Below are positions 9,302 to 21,100 of a DNA stretch of 36,343 bases, piece by piece. Position 1 is the first letter of the stretch. Every line of letters starts with the position of its first letter. The stretch lies in NCBI GenBank assembly GCA_048213135.1, contig PS015521.1, positions 1 to 36,343 on the forward strand, written 5' to 3'. The stretch comes from Reclinomonas americana ATCC 50394 (Eukaryota > Jakobida > Jakobea > Jakobida). The notes beneath the pieces were generated by a model. It was given only the letters and a program-made list of their open reading frames with translations. It did not search any database and had not been told where the DNA came from. The position numbers and the translations under genes are program-made.

Positions 9302-11133
9302 CGCGGTGATCCTCATGGTGGTGCAGCCAAACGAGCGCAACCTGGCCGATCAAAAGGGCATTGAGTACTACGCTCTGGCAACGACACGGCATTCGCACGG
9401 AGAGACGCACGCTGACCGAGCTGCATCGCATCGCCTCGGTGGATGCCGCCTCGCGCGTGCTCTTCGTCACCGACAGCAGCCTGAGCACACCGACTGCTGT
9501 CTCCCTGGTGTACTTCCGTGCAGGATACGCTCCCGGCGATTACCCGTCGGAGAAGGAGTGGGAGGCGCGTGAGCGGTTGGAGCACACGTGCGCCGTTTTG
9601 TGTCCCACGGTGGCGTATCAGCTGGCCGGCACGAAGAAAGTGCAGCAGGAGCTCTCCAAGCCCGANNNNNNNNNNNNNNNNNNNNNNNNNNNNNNNNNNN
9701 NNNNNNNNNNNNNNNNNNNNNNNNNNNNNNNNNNNNNNNNNNNNNNNNNNNNNNNNNNNNNNNNNNNNNNNNNNNNNNNNNNNNNNNNNNNNNNNNNNNN
9801 NNNNNNNNNNNNNNNNNNNNNNNNNNNNNNNNNNNNNNNNNNNNNNNNNNNNNNNNNNNNNNNNNNNNNNNNNNNNNNNNNNNNNNNNNNNNNNNNNNNN
9901 NNNNNNNNNNNNNNNNNNNNNNNNNNNNNNNNNNNNNNNNNNNNNNNNNNNNNNNNNNNNNNNNNNNNNNNNNNNNNNNNNNNNNNNNNNNNNNNNNNNN
10001 NNNNNNNNNNNNNNNNNNNNNNNNNNNNNNNNNNNNNNNNNNNNNNNNNNNNNNNNNNNNNNNNNNNNNNNNNNNNNNNNNNNNNNNNNNNNNNNNNNNN
10101 NNNNNNNNNNNNNNNNNNNNNNNNNNNNNNNNNNNNNNNNNNNNNNNNNNNNNNNNNNNNNNNNNNNNNNNNNNNNNNNNNNNNNNNNNNNNNNNNNNNN
10201 NNNNNNNNNNNNNNNNNNNNNNNNNNNNNNNNNNNNNNNNNNNNNNNNNNNNNNNNNNNNNNNNNNNNNNNNNNNNNNNNNNNNNNNNNNNNNNNNNNNN
10301 NNNNNNNNNNNNNNNNNNNNNNNNNNNNNNNNNNNNNNNNNNNNNNNNNNNNNNNNNNNNNNNNNNNNNNNNNNNNNNNNNNNNNNNNNNNNNNNNNTGT
10401 GCTGGCCCAGTTGCGTGCTCACATTTTCTGCCCCTTCTTTTTGTGAAAGGCCACGCCTGAACGACGCGGCAGATTTGTGCCGGACGCCGACGAGCGACGA
10501 CGCCTGAGCGACACGTTCATGGGGCAATTCGCTCTCGAGGACACGGATAGCACAACACTGACTGCCATTCGTGACGCCGCGGCTCATCCCGAGAATTATG
10601 TGCTCAAGCCGCAGCGCGAGGGTGGCGGCAATCTGCTTTTTGGCGAGGAGCTGCGCCGCACCGTGCAGCGCGTGTTGGACGCCAAGGTCTGTGCTCGCAA
10701 CAGGGTGACTCGTCTTCTGACCACTCACTTCGCGCATCATCACAGACGGACGACGAGCGCATTCATTACGGCGCCGAGTTCACGCTAATGAGCCGCATTG
10801 ATGCGCTGTCGGTGGAGAACTCGTACATTTTGCGCGACGGTGCTCTGTACCACGGACCCGTGCAAAGCGAGTTTGGCATCTACTCGTGTTTCTTGGGGTG
10901 CGTCGTGTCGTTTTGTGTGCCTGCCACCTACCGTGAGTTGTCTGCCTCACATTCCCCGCCCCGCTCGCAGCAATGGCAAGGCCGAGTACGTCAACTACTT
11001 TGCCGGCTACCTGGTGCGCACCAAATCTACTGGCACGCAAGAGGGTGGTGTTGCGGCGGGCGCCTCGGCCCTGGACTCCCTCGCCTTGGTCGACAACGCC
11101 AGTGAGATACCCGCGGCCAAGTCCACGACGTGA
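9302..11133 (+). CDS. GSS: Glutathione synthetase (eukaryotic GSS type), interrupted by a gap
   Basis: The enzyme joins gamma-glutamylcysteine and glycine with ATP to make glutathione in the cytosol. Visible exons are 9302-9665 (running into a gap), about 10451-10686, 10746-10897 and 10971-11133 (TGA); all the intact joins are in phase. Family landmarks are VVQPNERNLADQ, VYFRAGYAPGDYPSE, CPTVAYQLAGTKKVQQEL, the glycine-rich ATP loop LKPQREGGGNLLFGEE, EFGIYS, and the C-terminal EGGVAAGASALD lid that follows YLVRTKS. Introns have donors GTCTGT and GTGCGT and are 59 and 73 bp. Near 9368-9375 the frame changes between IEYYAL and LWQRHGI; one surplus base there would explain it, so I suspect a sequence error. 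The N-terminal exons are missing on this strand and appear at 6698-7020 in inverse orientation. The gap 9666-10397 probably covers mostly intron, because only about a dozen family residues are missing. The stop lies 78 bp from the stop of the convergent kinase gene. Confidence 0.93.
9666..10397. other. Scaffold gap (732 N) inside glutathione synthetase
   Basis: A run of N between the exon ending in QQELSKP and the exon starting near 10451. Confidence 0.99.
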
Positions 11134-11211
11134 TATTTAGCCAGCAGTGAACAACAATAACAGACTCTTTTTTTTACACATATATGTTTTCAAGTTTTTC
11201 TCGTTTCCCCA

Positions 11212-14200
11212 CTATGGTATCGTGTATGTCGACGGACTGCGCGCAGCCACTTGCTGCGTGCAGCGTAGTGTCTCCACACAGTTCCGCAGCACAGTCTCCA
11301 ATTTTGGCTTGTGAATCGGTTTCACGAGGTAGTCGCTCATGCCCACACTCAAGCACTGGTCGCGTGTTTCGGGTCGTGCATCGGCCGTAACACACGCCAC
11401 AAACAAGTTGCATAAGCGTGGATCCTGCGTGGTTGGGTGAGCACGCTGGAGACAAGCGGCAAGCAAAAACAAATGCTGACCTTGCGAATTTCAATGACGG
11501 CCGAGATGCCATCCATTTCGGCCATGTTCTGCAACGCAAACGACGGAGGTGAGAGGAATGCCGGCTCGACCAATAGCACCACCAGTAGAGTATGCGACGC
11601 AACAAGATCCATCAACACACACTGGAAGCGGCTCGCATCGGCCAGAAGCCGATCGAGTGCGCGCCGACCATTTTCTTCGACCACCGCCGTGTGACCAAGT
11701 TGCTGTGTGCGCACGCCCAACACAGTGAGACGCACGCACAGCCAACATTATCCGCAAACGACGACGCACCTCCAACATCCGCACAATGACTTTCTGATTC
11801 AACTTGTTATCCTCCACCACCAACACATTTAGTGCTTTCGACGACTCCTCCGTGTCAACCGCTTCGAGAAGATCAGGCGGCAGCTCGTCCACCGACACGT
11901 GCCGCTGTTGTTGAACTGCCAGTCGACGCGTCAGCTGCTCCAGCAGTATCACCCGTTGTACGGGCACAGAAAGGATCGACATGGAGGGCGGGAGGCCTGT
12001 CGCAGGAATCAGCACGCAGATCGACAAGCAGACGACACAATACACGCTGCGCACCTTCGGGGCGCCAGTTGCGCCGCCCGATCAAAACTAGAGGCGGATC
12101 GGTAGTTACCGCACCGCACCGACTCGCTCTGCGCCACGCGCGCGTGTGAGTACCACTCACCACCACACAAAGGCAAGCAAGAGACCACAAGACGCAACGA
12201 TAAGCTCAACAAATGGTGCACAAGATCCACGGCTCCACGTAGCCTCACGTCGAGCACAAACACACGCTGCGACTGCCTCACAACCAGTGTCAGCCACAAC
12301 GAGTGCAACTCACCAGGAGGAATCATGTCGCACGCCACGCACCGTAACCAGACCACCAGTGGCCGCCCACTGCGTCATGCAAACACGCGCGTCGTCTGCA
12401 TTGGTGACAACATCACACCTGGCGCCAGCGGCCAGTACGTGCGCTCGAACACTCTCTGTCAGCACTTGCCCCTCCGACACGATAGTGACGGAGTGCAGTC
12501 GACATATGCTGCGCGCCTGTCTCAAAATGCGAGCGTGACGAGCGTCGCCGACATCAAGCACCATGCTGCTGCCTATGCTGGAGTTGCCTGCTCCCAACAG
12601 CAATCAATTTTACATGTGCAACAGAGACACAACAAAGCAGGTGACGCGCGCACCATCTTCCTGCGACACTCGACTGAGCTGACATGTGAACAAGAACGTG
12701 GTGCCTGCACCTTCGACGGACTCGAACCAAATCACACCGCCGAGTCGACGCACAAACTCTTTCGAAATCACCAGGCCTACAACCATTGTCAGCATCGTTT
12801 GTATCACAACCCTCTCTGCCACCATATGTGCGACTCACCAAGGCCGGTGCCACCAAAGCGACGAGTGACAGACGCATCGAGCTGCACAAACGAACGGAAG
12901 ATAATGTCCTTGGCCGACTTGGGCATTCCGATACCCGTGTCTGTCACTGAAAACAGGATAACAGCCGCCTCGGGGTCAAACTGTGCGATTTGCCGACTCG
13001 TATTGAGCGGCCGAGACGAGGGGGAAAAACATTAGACTCATCCCCGACGCAACCGCAGGAATCTCCTCATCGGCACCATCCGGCCGCCACTGGCGGTACT
13101 GATCCATCACCTCGACGTACGAGGCGGCATTCAACTCTTTCACACGCAGCACTACATGCCCTGTACCGGTCGCAGCAAGCATAAGATACATGGGTTGGCG
13201 CACGTGATGGTGGCCTTGCCCTACCGGACTGTGTAAACTTGACGGCATTCGACAGTAGATTGAGAATGACTTGCCGCAAGCGCGGTTCATCGCTAATCAC
13301 GTGATCGTCGCCAGCGGTGTACACGCTGGCCAGCTCCAACTCCTTCTCCATGGCCGCCGTGTACACTGCATGCCGACACGTGAGGTTCTTCTGACGCTTT
13401 CACAGCACGATCGCAAACAAAGCTCACCAATCTCCACAGCACTCTCCACACAGCTCAGGAGCGAGAATGGTCTCTTCTCCAGCACCAACTTCCCGCTTTC
13501 AACCTTGCTGAGGTCGAGCACGTCCTGAATGAGGTCAAGCAGTGCCTTGCCGGCCAACTGGATGGTGGCCACACAATCGCGCTGCATTTCGTCCAGATGC
13601 GTGCCCATGATAACGGAGCACATGCCGATCACCGAATTCAGTGGCGTCCTGCAGCGCGCGGCAGCAACAGAGGGTAGATGAACTCAACAGCACACGAGGG
13701 CGATGATCAACCGGCAAGAGAACAAACCTCAGCTCGTGGCTCATGTTCGAGAGGAACTCGCTCTTAGCTTGCGACCCAGCCTCGGCAGCCTCCTTGGCAG
13801 CTCGCAAGTCGGCTTCGTATTGCTTCTCAGCCGTAACATCGGTCACCGTCAGCACAAACGACGGGTCGTCGCCAGCTTGAAGCCTGCAAAAAGAGGGAGA
13901 CGACCGTGCGACGTGAGTTTTTTTCGCGTCGAGAGACTCCGCCCACCCTCAACACGAGACTCAACCGCATGGAGACCACATTCCAGTGCGTGGCGAGGTC
14001 GCCGGTTTCGCAGGCAAACGAGTCTGGCGCAGTGTCGCTCTGGTGGAAGTATTGCTGTAGCCGAGCGATGACATGGCCCGGCACACCGCGATCTCGGAAA
14101 AACTCGGTCACCGACAAGCACAAGTCAAAGTTGTTACCCGATACGAAACGCGAGCTGCAGATGTCAACGATGAGGCTGCTTAAAGGCAAGGGAAACAGAG

Positions 14201-17118
14201 AGAAAGAGAGAGCAGCTATGCGTACCTCAGGCCGGACACATCCACCTCGTCGGCGAACATGCGAAGGAATGCGGAATTCACAAACTGTACCACACACTGG
14301 TGCGACGGCATCAGCTTGCGCACAACCAGCAGACCCTCCTTGGTGCTCTCCATGGCCCTCTGGTGCAGTCTGCGAGTTGTACACACGAATTAACAGCCGT
14401 GAGCAACACCATGCTGTCAAGGTGCACGACTGAGAGAAGCACACGCACGCAACGTGAGTTCACGCTGAGCATTCAGCTGCTCGGTCATGTCGATGACGGC
14501 AATGCCGACCGAAGTGGCGCCGCCACTGGAGAGTGGGAAAATGCGCAGCATGCAAATGCAGTCGAGGAGCTGGAATCGCGGAACGATGCGGGCCGATCGC
14601 GTGGTCGCCACCAGCCGGTACTCGTTGAGCAGGTATCGCGTCTTCAGCGCCGCTGGCAGATTGCTCAACTCGGCAGCCGGTTTGAGCAGCGCCCGGCTGG
14701 ACATCCGATGTGAATATCGACTGCGGCTGCCCTCCGAATGCATGCTGATGCTGTCGCCAATGTCAAAGTCGACATCGCTGTCAATTGAATCGTCGTCGTC
14801 GCCGTCGTCACCGTCCAGCGCATCCTCCGTGACTGCCAAGTGTACGCGTGAGTGAAGATTGTCCTTCCCCGAAGTCTTTGCCGTGGTTGACGCAACCCGA
14901 TTGACGCGCACTACACCGTCGACCGTGCCACTGGAACCAGTTGCGGAATGCATGGTTGGCCACTTCCACGGGAAGACTGACTTGGCACGTCTCGGATTGA
15001 TCGTCACCGGCCAGGTCCAGCTGCGACAGAGACTCTGTGTTGAAGACAATCACGCCAACCTCAATGTTGCTGTGTGTATGCGAGCGTGAGACAAGGACGC
15101 GACCGAGGGAGGCACCGCGTGAGCAAGGCGCAACTCAAAGATGTCCTGGTACACGGTAATGGTGCGCGCAGCGGCCTTGCGCTCACTAAGGTCCGTGAGT
15201 TCCACAATCACGCTGTCGGCCGCACCATCATAGCAGAGAGCCTGCGGCAGAAGAACCGTGAGTGGAATCACGCACAATGCGTTTGGGGAATGAGGCAGAC
15301 GCACGTGGTCTTGCGGTACTGGCTTAAACTGCAACAGACACCACTTGGTCTGCCCGTTACCAGTGTTGATTCGAGCCTCCAACGAAGACTGCACCAGCAC
15401 CGCCATCAGAAGATCCTCGAGTCAACAAATGATGCATCTTCTCTATTACGCAACATCGTGCCCCGTGCGAATGGATCTTGTGGTTGTCAACACCACGGCA
15501 TCGGCGTCCACCACCGCCACCAGCGACGAGAGGCCACTGCCCACGACCGCTCCATTCGTCTCGCCACACTCGTGACAAAAGGCTGTGTTGGCAAACTGCA
15601 CCTTCAAGCCGAGATGAAGTGCGCTGAGATCGAATGACTGCGCGGTCCGAGAGTGAGCATCAAGAGTGAGCATCAATCCGCTTTCTCCCCCTTGCATACC
15701 GCTTCGTACTCCTCCAAGGCGCATCGCGGAATCTTCACCACAGCGAGGGGTTGCTTCACCAGACTGAGTGCACTCGTCAACGTGTGCATCGCCACGGATT
15801 GCTCCACTACGTCCGTGACATCCTGCTCTTCGACAAGGAAGAAGCGCGATCCTTTTTCTTGCTGCAGCAGCCGCCGGGCAAACACACGGTGATATCTGCG
15901 CCGCCGGCAGAAGAAGAACAGCTGAGACGGGGCCCATGTAGAGAAGAGAGACACTCGTGAAGACAGACAGACCGTCGGCCGTTGGGCATCGTGGCGCGCA
16001 GCTGCGGCGCCGAGTACGACTCGCCGTCCACAAACACCTGACGGCGTTTTCGAGTGAGCCAGCTGTGACAAGAGTAGCACGCCTGGAAATACACACACTC
16101 ACCGATTTGACAAGCATCTGCACGGCACGACGATCGTCGAGGTGCGGCAAAAACTGAAGCTGCCAGAAATCACTGTGCGGGGAGCACACAGCGCACGGAC
16201 ACGCAACGGCCTCTGCGCCGCCCGTCGGGGTCGCGCGATTGCGGCACTCGAACAGGTCATTGTCGGCCGCATCGCGAACCTCGACCAAATTCTCGGCACC
16301 GATCACATTGTATGCCTCGATGGCGGCTGCGTTGTGGAATACCACGCTGCCGTCCTCGGCATACACGGAGACGTAGCTCGACGTGCGTCGAATCACTGCG
16401 GAGGAGTAGGATGGTGATGAGCCACGGTCGGTGGCCGGAGGGTCACAATGAAGAAACCAGGCGCACCATCGGTCCACAATCGCATGTTGCGCTCGTTGCG
16501 CAAGGCGTCCGGCAGTGGCGTGGCCTCGTTGAAGAGCAGCGTCCGGCCCGACAGTGACACATACGGCGACAACAGAGATCGCGTCCGCACCGCCTTGCCC
16601 TGCACTCACCAGTTAACCAACACAAACAGATGGCAAAACTCCATTCGACAAAAGGGCGCTTGCCTTGGGCTGCCAACAGTGCGACAATTAGTAACCTCCA
16701 AAACGGCAATTGAGGCAATACAGCAAATACGCAACGTTATACGTGAAATTCACCACAACCGGAATCTGTGAATGCCACTGCTCTCGCAGCTGGTGCACAG
16801 GCAAAGGGTGAGTGAGTGAGGACATGGGTGCGAGAAAAACAACTCTCGGCACACCTTTCGCAAAAACATGCTGGATTCGGCGCTCATATCCTTGAACGAG
16901 CGACTAAACATCTCACTCAACGACGGCGAATTCCACAACTCCAGTGCGCTCTGTTATTAGTGCGCACAGATATACACATGTCAGTGTTGCGCTTACCGCA
17001 CATCAAGGGAGAGCGAAGAGAGGACGCACCTTGTTCGCAAAGCGCATGCAATAGTGATCCAAGTCCTGAAATGAACAGAGAAAAACGAAGATCATTTTAT
17101 GCTTTCTCGATGAGGCTT

Positions 17119-17154
<36 letters not shown>

Positions 17155-17601
17155 GACGCAACAAACACCCAAAAGGGAGTCTGCACTTGCGCGGCCAGTC
17201 TGTACTGTCGGGTGAGAAGAAAATCACCGTACTCACCAAAGATGGACACTAATTCGCGGACGGAAACCAGGCACGCACACACACATTCACACACACTCTC
17301 TCTCTCTTTCACACACACACGCACACACGCACCTCTCGAGGAACTCATAGTCAATGTCCTCGCCTCCGGGAACCACGCTGTAACGCGACCACAACGGCGA
17401 CACCTCTCTCGCGTGTCCTGCGCTCATCGCCTCTCCTCCTGCTCTCGAGCTCTCCCCGCACGCGCGTCCTCGTCCTGCGCCACTGCCTCCCTCATCATCG
17501 ACTTCAGCAGCAGCAGCAGCAGCAGCGACGCTCTCCTCATCGTCGGCGGACGGATGAGGAGGAGTCGGAGGTCGCATCTTCTCCAAGTACACAAACGGCA
17601 T
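11212..17601 (-). CDS. Hybrid histidine kinase with multiple PAS domains (downstream paralog)
   Basis: More than twenty exons, roughly 1,300-1,400 residues by adding visible exons. ATG 17601 starts [16 protein letters not shown], shared in part with the paralog at 18119-24842. Domains in order: PAS1 ([27 protein letters not shown]; 17170-16560); PAS2 ([17 protein letters not shown]; about 16400-15670) with FECRNR and [16 protein letters not shown]3 ([13 protein letters not shown]; about 15650-15130); PAS4 ([10 protein letters not shown] to [10 protein letters not shown]; about 15065-14450); PAS5 ([11 protein letters not shown]; about 14370-13860); HisKA with phospho-acceptor His in [16 protein letters not shown] (about 13810-13430); HATPase_c with [16 protein letters not shown] and RRFGGTGLG (about 13370-12640); a degenerate receiver (12600-12000); and a canonical receiver (VVEDN, LMDLNMAEMDG, VTADA, LVKP) ending at TAG 11212. 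No membrane segment is visible, so it is probably a soluble sensor. It should autophosphorylate on His and pass the phosphate to the C-terminal Asp. The ligand is unknown. Confidence 0.9.
12000..12600 (-). other. Degenerate receiver-like domain in the downstream kinase
   Basis: Between the ATP-binding domain and the canonical receiver, exons encode [20 protein letters not shown], then [24 protein letters not shown] and [13 protein letters not shown]. The order beta-alpha-beta and the VLD motif look like a receiver fold. The usual acidic pair at the end of the first strand is replaced by Ser-Glu-Gly, and no Lys follows the last strand. It is probably unable to take part in phosphotransfer. Confidence 0.55.
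16664..16669 (-). other. 6-nt microexon (CCCAAG, Pro-Lys) with a GC-AG intron after it
   Basis: On the minus strand the hexamer CCCAAG is preceded by GGCAG and followed by GCAAGC. Splicing it between the exon ending FTYN (donor GTTGCG at 16735) and the exon starting GKAVRTRS gives YN-PK-GKAV, which matches the 'Y.N..G.PV' pattern of this PAS type. The same hexamer, flanked by CACAG and GTGTGC, sits at 23965-23970 in the paralog. Confidence 0.7.
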
Positions 17602-18118
17602 GTTGGGCGTGTGTCTCTCTCACACACACACACACAGGCACTGATCACACAGCACTCTTCTCTCTCTCTCTCTCTCTCGTCGTTGACGTGTGCCTGCTCC
17701 AATTAACAACAAAATACAAAAGTGATTGGCTGCCAATTGGAATCGCCGCATATTCGCGACTTCCGCGGCTTGCTTGCCTCGTCTGCAAATTCCGACTGGT
17801 TTTACTTGCTTCGGTGTTACGGTTGGTGGCCTGCACTTGGCAATCAAGCGTGCAGCTACTCCCTTTGCGTCGATCGCATGCAAAAGGCCTTCTTGAACCG
17901 GTACCCTTGCTCCTCACACACTCGACCGCCAGAGATACAACAACCGTTGCGCACGCCGGGTACAACTCGCGCAGCCCTCCAGGCTGCCTGTTCGAACTCA
18001 CCTCGGTCTCCAATAACAACCACCACCCACACATTTCCGAACACCGTACCCGCCGCAACTCCGCCAATGGCGAGAGTCCGCGATGATGACCACTGAGAAG
18101 CACACGAGTCGCGTTTTA
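17602..18118. other. Spacer between tandem kinase genes
   Basis: It lies between the stop of the upstream kinase (18119) and the start of the downstream kinase (17601), both on the minus strand. It must hold the terminator of one and the promoter of the other. A CT run occurs at 17662-17679 and a CA run at 17623-17636. The open frames here show no recognisable protein. Confidence 0.5.
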
Positions 18119-21100
18119 TCATGGTGCGCTTGCCAGTGTCACCGTCGGCGTCGTCGGCGTCGACATTGTGGCGGAGAGTCGCCGTTGCTGCCGGAGGTGC
18201 TGCTGGCACAGGTCCAAGGTGGCCACCAGCTTTGGCTTGTGGATGGGCTTGACGAGGAAATCATTCATGCCCACACTCATGCAGTGTCCGCGCGTCTCCG
18301 GGCGAGCGTCCGCTGTCACGCAGGCAATGAATAGGTCCGTGAAGCGCGGATCCTGATAGCACAGTGAGCCACCTGTATCGCAGCAATATCGTGCACCCAC
18401 CACACCACACACACCGCACGAAGTTTCGCTGTGGCCGTCAGACCGTCCATTTCGGCCATGTTCTGCAATCATCACGCACGCTCGCGTCAGGCAGAGAGGA
18501 CTTTGTTTGTGAGGAAGGGGAAGGGGAGAACGAAACCAAATCCATCAACACGCAATGGAAGCGTGTGGGTTCCTCCGCCAGTCGGTTGAGCGCGCAGCGC
18601 CCGTTCTCCTCGACAACAACGCGGTGGCCGAGTTGCTGCGGCGGACGGATCGGCAGCGTCAGTGACGATACTCGCTCCGAACAACACAGATCACCACAAA
18701 CCTCAAGCAGTCGCATGATGACTTTCTGCACGCGTGCACACACACACACCCCTCCCGAGTGAGCATTCGTGACAGTTCCTCACATGAGCAGGCGGTGCCT
18801 CACGCAACTTGATTCAAGCGGTTGTCCTCCACCACCAGCACATTCAACGCATTGCTCGAGCCCTCCGCATGATGTGTGTCACTGCAGTCGCACTCCGCAG
18901 TCGCGGTCAATGGACCGGCGACCGGCGCGTGAGTCGGCGACAGCAGACGCTGTTGGAACACGGCGAATCGCTCCGACAAATCCCTGCAAAATGGCAGTCG
19001 TTGTACCGGGAGCGACATGCACGACACGTGCAACGACAGTCCTGTTCATCGTCATCATCATCAACCGTCAGTGAGAAGCACACGAGAAATTCCCCGAGCC
19101 ACACACCTGCTGGCCGCTGACTGCGCTGCCCGAATAATATTAGTGGTGGCAACTGTAATGGACCTGCCTGCAGTCGCTCTCTGTGTGGCAAAGGACGAAT
19201 GAGGAGAGAATCGCAACACGTAGCGCACACCACAACACGCAACAGAGCGTTGAGGCATTCGTTTGTCCACTCCATCACCCATGGTAATCGTGTATCCAGC
19301 ACCACCACCCGCGGTGTCTGTCGAAAGAACAAGGTCGGCAAGTGAGGTGAGCAAGGGAGGACACAAGAAATAACACGTACCGAGAATGGTGGCTCTGCAA
19401 ACGACCACTCGCGAAGCAACTCAAATACTTCCTCCTGGGCGCGCATGATGCGCGGACGGCAGCCAACCGAACGCACGTGCTGTTGTATCGACTCTTCCAC
19501 TGCCGCACGCGGTGTCACGATCACCACCTCTTGACCTGCGTACCGTCGGCATGCCTCCATCACCGATCGCCGACTCTGCGACGCCTCAACAACGCCGGCC
19601 TCCTGACTCGCCTCTGCATGTGTGGGGGGCAAATCGGTGAGCAGAATGCGCAGCTACTGGCTGGAATAGATGTCGTGGCCACCACCCACCAGGTAGTCTG
19701 CCGAGCTGACACGTGAAGAAGAATGTGGTGCCGACACCCTCGGTAGACTCGAACCAAATGACGCCACCGAGGCGTCGCACAATCTCTTTCGAAATCACCA
19801 GACCTGTCACAGGATAATGAATATCCACTCTTTGCTGCCGCACGCCCTGCACTAAAATAGACTCACCGAGACCGGTGCCACCGAAACGACGAGTGACAGA
19901 GGCGTCGAGCTGCACGAATTGCTGGAAAATGTGGCTCTTGGCCGTCTCTGGCATACCAATGCCGGTGTCGCTCACCGACACCAGTACTGCGGCCAGATCG
20001 TCGTCAAACTGCAAGTCAGTGAAGGGGTGAGTGGGTCCGATTGCGCCGACCTTTAGTCGCTCGATGACAACTCAACTGGTGGCACTTCGCTCGTGTTGAG
20101 GACGATACCCGGCTGCCATCGCGTGTATCGCTCCATATTCTCGGCGTAGGCTGCCGCATCGAGTGACGACACTCGCAGCACCACGTTTCCTGCGCCCCCG
20201 CCTCGACATAAGCACGGGCGGCCACGACAAGAAACAACTCACATACGTACCGACTTCGGTGAATTTGACGGCGTTGGACAGGAGGTTGAGAATGATCTGC
20301 CGCAGTCTCGCTTCATCGCTCACCACTTCGTCGATGGTGGTGGAGCACACACTCGCCAACTCGAGACCCTTGTCCGACGCCGCCGTGTACACTTGCCAGC
20401 AGAATGTATTAGACAGGTGCATTAGAAGAAACAGCAGTGCTGCAATACTACTTACCAATCTCCACCGCACTCTCCACACAGCTGATGAGTGAAAATGGTC
20501 TCTTTTCCAGCACCAACTTCCCGCTTTCCACCTTGCTGAGGTCGAGAACGTCCTGAATGAGGTCAAGCAGTGCCTTACCGGCCAGCTGGATGGTGGCCAC
20601 ACAATCGCGCTGCATCTCGTCGAGTGGCGTCTCCATGATGACACTGCACATGCCAATCACCGAGTTCAACGGCGTCCTGTAGCACGTGATGAGATGCACA
20701 GTCGACGATTATCGAGACAAAAAGACACACACACGCGCGCGAGGACCAACCTCAGCTCGTGACTCATGTTGGAGAGGAACTCGCCCTTGGCTTGCGATCC
20801 AGCCTCCGCCGCTTCTTTCGAAGCCCGCAAATTGGCCTCGTACTGCTTCTCGGCAGTCACATCGGTCACCGTCAGTACGTAGGACGAGTCGGAGCCCGAC
20901 TCCCACCTGCGACAACAGAACAGAGCAGCTCAGTTGTGATACCAGCATTCTCAACCACAAGTCCCACAACGCACACACCTCATGCACACAATGCTCCATC
21001 GCGTCACGCTTCCCCCATTGTCACACTCAAAGGAGGCCGTCGACGTGGACCCCTGGAGCAAGTATTGTTGTAGAAGGCTGCTGGCCGTGTCGGGGACGTG

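Noticed and set aside
7588-9572. Very long open frames spanning the N gap
   Set aside because: The length is made of N and pyrimidine-rich low-complexity sequence. Only the part after 9302 in the proper frames shows glutathione synthetase motifs.
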